Part shown: piece by piece, positions 59,713 to 64,000 of the stretch
Layout of the letters: every line of letters begins with the position of its first letter
Position numbering within the stretch: position 1 is the first letter of the stretch
Origin: Ornithinicoccus hortensis
GTDB lineage: Bacteria; Actinomycetota; Actinomycetes; Actinomycetales; Dermatophilaceae
Length of the DNA: 64,000 bases
Assembly: GCF_006716185.1 (NCBI RefSeq)
Contig: NZ_VFOP01000001.1
Span: forward strand, 2,914,001 to 2,978,000
Reading direction: 5' to 3'
Translations under genes and position numbers: made by a program
Notes under the pieces: model-generated
What the model saw: only the letters and a program-made list of their open reading frames with translations
What the model was told of the DNA's origin: nothing
The model's database searches: none

Positions 59713-59755
59713 GTAGAGGAGCGGTCCCCGGATCATCCGGGAACCGCTCCCCTAC
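59713..59755 (-). terminator. Hairpin between rpsO and pnp
   Basis: A 21-base stem with two G-U/mismatch positions (arms start GTAGAGGAGCGG and end CCGCTCCCCTAC). It begins 7 bases beyond the rpsO stop codon. In other bacteria the rpsO-pnp spacer hairpin is both terminator and RNase III processing site for pnp autoregulation; that role is inferred here. Confidence 0.75.
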
Positions 59756-59761
59756 GAAACT

Positions 59762-60031
59762 TCAGCGGCGCAGACCAAGTCGCTTGATCAGTGCGCGGTA
59801 CCGCTCGACGTCGGTCTCCTCCAGGTAGCGGAGCAGACGCTTGCGCCGGCCGACCAGCAGCAGCAGGCCGCGCCGGCTGTGGTGGTCGTGCTTGTGCTGC
59901 CGCGAGTGCTCGGTCAGGTCCTTGATGCGCTGGGTCAGCATCGCGACCTGGACCTCCGGCGAACCGGTGTCACCCTCGACGGTGGCGTACTCCTCCATGA
60001 TCTGCTTCTTCACAGCAGTGTCCAGCCCCAT
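59762..60031 (-). CDS. rpsO: 30S ribosomal protein S15
   Basis: 89 residues, exactly the family length. [15 protein letters not shown] near residue 22, [29 protein letters not shown] near 39-68 (in part) and the C-terminal [13 protein letters not shown] are diagnostic. Binds 16S rRNA in the small subunit. AAGGAG upstream of the ATG. Confidence 0.97.
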   Translation of the reverse strand: MGLDTAVKKQIMEEYATVEGDTGSPEVQVAMLTQRIKDLTEHSRQHKHDHHSRRGLLLLVGRRKRLLRYLEETDVERYRALIKRLGLRR

Positions 60032-60169
60032 GGGCGACTCCTTCGTGTTCGTTGCGCGGCGCGCCTGGGCAGGTCCACCAGGGCACTATGACTCCGCGGC
60101 CGGTCGTACGGCGAGTTCCAAATCTAGCAGCGGCCGGGCAGTCCGCCCTAATCGGCGCGGCCGGCGCCG
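60032..60169. other. Intergenic region upstream of rpsO
   Basis: 138 bases holding the rpsO ribosome-binding site and presumably its promoter on the minus strand. I see no confident -35/-10 pair, hairpin or small gene in it. Confidence 0.4.
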
Positions 60170-60469
60170 CTACAGGCCCGGGGTGTTGGCCTCCTTCAGG
60201 AGCAGTGTGGCGTCCTCGGTGCCCAGGTCCACACCGTAGAAGGTCTGGTAGAAGGAGACCACCTCGGCGGGCAGGTCGATGTCGTAGGCGTCCGGGTAGA
60301 GGGACTCGGCGACCCACAGGGCGCCGAGCAGCTGGTTGACCGACGGCGGCTGGTCGACCCAGGTGTATGGAGCCTGCGGGGCGATCAGGTAACGCCCCTC
60401 CTGCTGGGCGGACAGCGTCCCGATCGTGGGGCTGCTCACCGGGTCGGTGGCCAGCGGCGAGCTGGGCAT
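60170..60469 (-). pseudogene. C-terminal remnant of a periplasmic substrate-binding protein (iron/cobalamin type)
   Basis: 99 codons. GRYLIAPQAPYTWVDQPPSVNQLLGALWVAESLYPDAYDIDL and EVVSFYQTFYGVDL (given in part) match the last ~80 residues of FecB/BtuF-like binding proteins, where the closing segment is rich in Leu/Tyr/Pro. There is no signal peptide or N-terminal lobe, and the upstream sequence does not continue the homology. It is therefore a decayed fragment next to rpsO. An expressed short protein cannot be excluded. Confidence 0.6.
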
Positions 60470-60560
60470 CCCCCTGACTCCGCAGTTCCGTCCGGTCTGG
60501 CCGAATCTAGCAGTAGGCGCGGCGACACTGTTGCGGGACTATTCCGCATACGCGGAGTTC

Positions 60561-60597
60561 CTGACAGTACCGTGCGGTGAGCGACAGAATGGGGTCA
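60561..60597 (+). promoter_or_regulatory. Promoter of a leaderless alcohol dehydrogenase transcript
   Basis: CTGACA (60561-60566) and CAGAAT (60585-60590) spaced 18 bases, then six bases to ATG 60597. No Shine-Dalgarno. Confidence 0.55.
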
Positions 60598-61646
60598 TGA
60601 CCGACCACGCCGAGGCCCACCCCGTCCCGTCCACCATGCGTGTCTCCCTGCTCCGGGCGCCCGGGCAGGTCGAGGTCGCCGAGCGCCCCGTCCCCGAGGC
60701 CGGGCCTGGGGAGGTGCTGGTCCGCGTCGCGTCGGTCGGCATCTGCGGCTCGGACGTCCACTACTACCGGCACGGCCGGATCGGTCCGTATATCGTGCGC
60801 GACCCCCTAGTCCTGGGTCACGAGGCCAGCGGGACCGTCGTGGCGGTCGGCCCGGACGTGCCGGCGGAGCGGGTTGGTCAGCGGGTGGCGCTCGAGCCCG
60901 GCGTGCCGTGCGGGCACTGCAGCCAGTGCCGTGCGGGCCGGTACAACCTGTGCCCGGACGTCCGCTTCTTCGCCACCCCGCCGATCGACGGCGCGTTCGC
61001 CGAGTTCGTGACGATCGCCGCGGACTTCGCGCACCCGGTCCCGGACCACGTGTCGGAGGACGCGGCGGCCCTGGTGGAGCCGCTCTCGGTCGGGGTGTGG
61101 GCCTGCCACAAGGCGGCGGTCGGCATCGGCGACAGCGTGCTGGTCACCGGCGCCGGGCCGGTGGGACTGGTCACCGTCCAAGTCGCCGCTGCCGCCGGTG
61201 CCGGCCGGATCGTGGTCACCGACCTGTCCCCCGAGCGGCTGGCGGCGGCAGAGCGCTTCGGGGCGACCGAGGTGGTCGACACCCGGGAGACGGACCTGGC
61301 GCACCTCGAGGGCCGGATCGACTCCTTCATCGACTGTTCCGGCGCCCCCGCGGCGATCTCGCAGGGCCTGCAGACCGTGCGGGGTGGCGGGCGGGTCGTG
61401 CTAGTGGGGATGGGCGCCGACGAGATCAGCCTGCCGGTCGCCCTGGTCCAGGGGCGGGAGCTGACCGTCACCGGCACCTTCCGGTATGCCAACACCTACC
61501 CGACGGCCATCGACCTGGTGGCGACGGGGCGGGTCGAGCTGGACTCCCTAGTCACCGACCGGTTCCCGCTGGCCGAGGCCGAGGCGGCGCTGCGGTCGGC
61601 CGGTGACCCGGGCACCGTGAAGGCCGTGGTGCGCCCCGGCGAGTGA
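60597..61646 (+). CDS. Zinc-dependent alcohol dehydrogenase (sorbitol/xylitol dehydrogenase-like)
   Basis: 349 residues. Catalytic zinc Cys in VGICGSDVHYYRHGRIG near residue 48 and His-Glu in LGHEASG; structural zinc Cys cluster CGHCSQCRAGRYNLCP near 105; Rossmann GAGPVGLVTVQ near 183; VTGTFRYANTYPTAIDL near 295. Medium-chain dehydrogenase of the polyol dehydrogenase branch, using NAD. Stand-alone gene with its own promoter; convergent with nei1. Confidence 0.9.
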   Translation: MTDHAEAHPVPSTMRVSLLRAPGQVEVAERPVPEAGPGEVLVRVASVGICGSDVHYYRHGRIGPYIVRDPLVLGHEASGTVVAVGPDVPAERVGQRVALEPGVPCGHCSQCRAGRYNLCPDVRFFATPPIDGAFAEFVTIAADFAHPVPDHVSEDAAALVEPLSVGVWACHKAAVGIGDSVLVTGAGPVGLVTVQVAAAAGAGRIVVTDLSPERLAAAERFGATEVVDTRETDLAHLEGRIDSFIDCSGAPAAISQGLQTVRGGGRVVLVGMGADEISLPVALVQGRELTVTGTFRYANTYPTAIDLVATGRVELDSLVTDRFPLAEAEAALRSAGDPGTVKAVVRPGE

Positions 61647-61671
61647 CCGGGCCGGACACGGCGGCCGGGGG

Positions 61672-62505
61672 TCAGCTGCGGCGCTGGCAGTTGCCGCACC
61701 AGAACAGGTTGCGGCCCGCCACGACCTTCGTCCGGATCCTCGCGCCACAGCGCAGGCACGGCTCGCCGGTGCGCTGGTAGACCGCGAACTCCCGCGGCAC
61801 GTCGAGACCCCGGGCTTCCTGGCCTCCGTCCACCGCCGCCACGACGTCGTCCAGCACCTCGTCGAGGGTGATGATCCGGCCGGTGCGTACGCCCCAGGGC
61901 ATGAGGTGGACCAGGTCCTCCCACATCGCCTGCCAGGTCGCACGCTTGATCCGGGACCCCGGGAAGGCCGGGTTCACCCGGTGCCGGAAGAGGACCTCGC
62001 AGCGGTAGATGTTGCCGACCCCGGCCAGCACCGTCTGGTCCATCAGCAGCTCGCCGATGGTGCGTCGCGCAGCGTGGATACTGGCCCAGGCCCGGTCGGG
62101 GTCGGACTCCGGGCGCAGCGGGTCGGGCCCCTGCCGGGCCACCAGTGCCTCGACCTCCGGTGGGGTGAGCACCTCGCAGGCCATCGGGCCCCGCAGGTCG
62201 GCCAGGGTGTCGCCGTCCAGCAGCCGCAGCCGCACCTGTCCCACGACCGGCGGGTCCGCCTCCCCGGTCACCCTGCTCAGCACGAACGTCCCGATCAGGC
62301 CGAGGTGGACATACAGCGTCCGTTCCCCCGCGAAGTGCAGGAACAGCAGCTTGCCCCAGGCCGCGCCCCGCTCGACCTCGCGCCCGTCCAGGAGGGCGGC
62401 CCCGTCCGCGAAGCGGCCCTGCGGGCTGGTCACCGACGGCGACCGTCCGGCATACGCATCCTGGAGCTCCCCGGCGATCCGGTGCAGCGTGTGTCCCTCT
62501 GGCAT
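61672..62505 (-). CDS. nei: Fpg/Nei-family DNA glycosylase, Nei1 type
   Basis: 277 residues from ATG 62505, giving MPEGHTLHRIAGEL with Pro2/Glu3 catalytic. H2TH region MDQTVLAGVGNIYRCEVLFRHRVNP near 175, zinc finger PCLRCG...FWCGNCQ at the C-terminus. The N-terminus and SVTSPQGRFADGA match M. tuberculosis Nei1 (Rv2464c). It excises oxidised pyrimidines. Second paralogue of the one at 30260. Confidence 0.92.
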   Translation of the reverse strand: MPEGHTLHRIAGELQDAYAGRSPSVTSPQGRFADGAALLDGREVERGAAWGKLLFLHFAGERTLYVHLGLIGTFVLSRVTGEADPPVVGQVRLRLLDGDTLADLRGPMACEVLTPPEVEALVARQGPDPLRPESDPDRAWASIHAARRTIGELLMDQTVLAGVGNIYRCEVLFRHRVNPAFPGSRIKRATWQAMWEDLVHLMPWGVRTGRIITLDEVLDDVVAAVDGGQEARGLDVPREFAVYQRTGEPCLRCGARIRTKVVAGRNLFWCGNCQRRS

Positions 62506-62603
62506 GGCCTCATCGTCACAGACCCGTGTCCGTCCCCGCGGGCGCCCCCGACCCGCGTAGAGTCCTGCCGAACACCGCACCTTCGGAAGAGGTCAGCGAG
62601 CAG

Positions 62604-64000
62604 ATGTCGACCACGCAGGTCACCGGCAGCGACCGGCCGGTGGCCGCCGACCCCGGCGACACGCACTGGCTGCTGCGCAACCCGATCCGCACCGGCTTCC
62701 TACTCATCCTCGGGATCTCGCTGGCGGTGCGCTACAACGTCCTGCGCGACAGTTACTTCCTCACCGACGACTTCATGCTGCAGAGCCGGGCGATGGAGAG
62801 CCCGCTCGGCTGGGAGTACCTGACGCGGGTGCACACCGGGCACTTCGAGCCGATCGGGTTCGGCTTCATGTGGCTGCTCGGGCACCTGGCGCCGTGGAAC
62901 TGGACCGTGGCGATGGTGTCCATGCTCGCGGCGCAGGCCTTGGTGGCGGTCCTCGTCTGGCGGATGCTGGTCGAGCTGTTCCGCCGGCGGGCGCTGATCC
63001 TGGTGCCGTTCGCGTTCTACTGCCTCACCCCGCTGACGATGCCGGCGTTCAGCTGGCTGTCGGCCGCGATCATCTGGCTCCCGCTGACCGCCGCGCTGGC
63101 CGGGGGCGTCCGCTCGCACGCCCGCTACCTGCGCACCGGACGGCGGGCCGACGCGGCATGGGCCGTCGGGTGGTACGTCGTCGGGCTCGCCAGCTTCGAG
63201 AAGATCGCGATCTACCTGCCGTTCATCGCGGTCCTCACCTTCGCGCTCTCCCCCACCTCCCGGGCGACGCTGCGTGACCTGTGGGCGCTGTTCCGGCGCA
63301 CCTGGCTGGTGTGGGCGGGCTACCTGGTGGCCAGCCTCGCCTACCTGGTCGTCTACCTGGACGGGGCGGCGCGGGCGGACTCCTCGGCCGACATGATCGC
63401 GCCGACGCAGCAACAACTGGGCGACTTCGTCTACCTGAGCCTGTTCCGGACGATGATCCCCGGCGCGCTGGGCGGTCCCTGGTCCTGGTACTCCGAGGGG
63501 GCGGCGGGCGCGATCGTGAACTCGCCGCGCGCCTTCGACTGGGCCTGCTGGATCGTGGCGCTGGCCGTCGTCGCCGTCTCCCTGTCGCTGCGCCGCCGGA
63601 TCGGGCGGACCTGGCTGGCGCTGCTGGTCTACGTCGCCGGCTCGCTGGCCACGCTCACCGTCGGCCGCCTGGCGCTGCTCGGACCGGCCGCGGCCCTGGA
63701 GACGCGCTACCTCGCCGATGCGGTAGTCCCGCTGGTGATCACGGTCGGCATGTGCCTGATGCCGCTCCGGTTCGAGGCTGACCCGTGGCTCCCGCAGGCC
63801 CGGCTCCTGGTCGACGCGGTCACCCCGACGGTGCTCGCCCGTGCCGGGGTCGTCGCGGGGACCGTCTGGGTGGTCCTGGCGCTGCACAGCGCGAACGGGT
63901 ACGCGGTCTACAGCGCGGTGAAACCCCACCAGCAGTTCGTCGAGACGACCAGGACCTCCCTGGCCGAACTGCCCGAGGACGCCCAGATCTTCGACATGCA
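62604..64000 (+). CDS. Large polytopic membrane protein (5' part)
   Basis: Frame is open from ATG 62604 to the end of the window (465 codons); the stop lies outside. About ten hydrophobic segments beginning at FLLILGISLAV near residue 33, separated by short loops. DSYFLTDDFMLQSRAM near 50 holds an acidic pair in the first outer loop, the place of the catalytic Asp in GT-C-fold glycosyltransferases and YfhO-like proteins, so a lipid-linked sugar transferase is possible. No firm family match from reading. Confidence 0.7.
   Translation, partial: MSTTQVTGSDRPVAADPGDTHWLLRNPIRTGFLLILGISLAVRYNVLRDSYFLTDDFMLQSRAMESPLGWEYLTRVHTGHFEPIGFGFMWLLGHLAPWNWTVAMVSMLAAQALVAVLVWRMLVELFRRRALILVPFAFYCLTPLTMPAFSWLSAAIIWLPLTAALAGGVRSHARYLRTGRRADAAWAVGWYVVGLASFEKIAIYLPFIAVLTFALSPTSRATLRDLWALFRRTWLVWAGYLVASLAYLVVYLDGAARADSSADMIAPTQQQLGDFVYLSLFRTMIPGALGGPWSWYSEGAAGAIVNSPRAFDWACWIVALAVVAVSLSLRRRIGRTWLALLVYVAGSLATLTVGRLALLGPAAALETRYLADAVVPLVITVGMCLMPLRFEADPWLPQARLLVDAVTPTVLARAGVVAGTVWVVLALHSANGYAVYSAVKPHQQFVETTRTSLAELPEDAQIFDM

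Noticed and set aside
1-64000. CRISPR arrays, insertion sequences, prophage, tRNA or rRNA genes
   Set aside because: No direct-repeat/spacer pattern, transposase or integrase motif, and no tRNA-like clover or rRNA stretch was seen in any intergenic gap.

Overview
The window is very GC-rich (roughly 72% by eye) and densely packed, with GTG and ATG starts and many 4-base ATGA/GTGA gene overlaps. One block is the conserved actinobacterial chromosome backbone: clgR, cinA, pgsA, rimO, ftsK, RNase J, thyA, dfrA, pnp and rpsO. Gene content and codon use point to a Micrococcales actinobacterium, probably near Intrasporangiaceae/Ornithinimicrobiaceae; the family-level call is inference. I saw no rRNA, tRNA, CRISPR array, insertion sequence or prophage.

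Layout. 1-4293: end of a substrate-binding gene, then a complete LivHMGF-type ABC importer. 4321-11896: a PaaX-family repressor divergent from an aromatic acyl-CoA pathway (2-aminobenzoate-type CoA ligase, hotdog thioesterase, fused flavin monooxygenase/old-yellow-enzyme protein, acyl-CoA dehydrogenase, crotonase). Together with the importer this looks like uptake and hybrid aerobic breakdown of anthranilate or a close relative. 12014-14380: DUF222/HNH protein. 14622-20799: leftward run of hydrolase, cytochrome P450 and a two-gene ABC exporter whose two ATP sites are strongly asymmetric. 20885-31069: DUF3046, AEC transporter, small hypothetical, giant helicase Lhr, short-chain fatty acid transporter plus amidase, and Nei2 glycosylase. 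31058-34085: clgR-cinA-pgsA-rimO. 34156-36847: dipeptidase, a small HTH regulator with a Clp-N-domain partner behind a striking double operator, and a histidine phosphatase. 36977-38991: two DGPF/YCII proteins and an ECF42-type sigma factor. 39044-47258 (leftward): YhgE/Pip protein, degenerate ABC ATPase, ion-channel-like protein, FtsK, RNase J. 47374-50020: universal stress protein, thyA, and a NUDIX-DHFR fusion. 50055-53868: paaABCDE. 53966-56916: GNAT, AzlCD, acyltransferase-like membrane protein, small ORF. 57036-60031: pnp and rpsO. 60170-64000: remnant of a substrate-binding protein, zinc alcohol dehydrogenase, Nei1 glycosylase, and the start of a large membrane protein.

How it works together. 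Two CoA-thioester routes for aromatic acids (anthranilate-like at the left, phenylacetate at 50-54 kb) sit in the same 64 kb. Housekeeping blocks for DNA/RNA maintenance (FtsK, Lhr, Nei1, Nei2, RNase J, PNPase) and thymidylate/folate metabolism lie between them. Several genes appear to be leaderless: a -10-like hexamer lies 6-7 bases before the start codon and no Shine-Dalgarno is seen. The heptamer GTATGCC/GGCATAC recurs about 40 times across the window, far above base-composition expectation.
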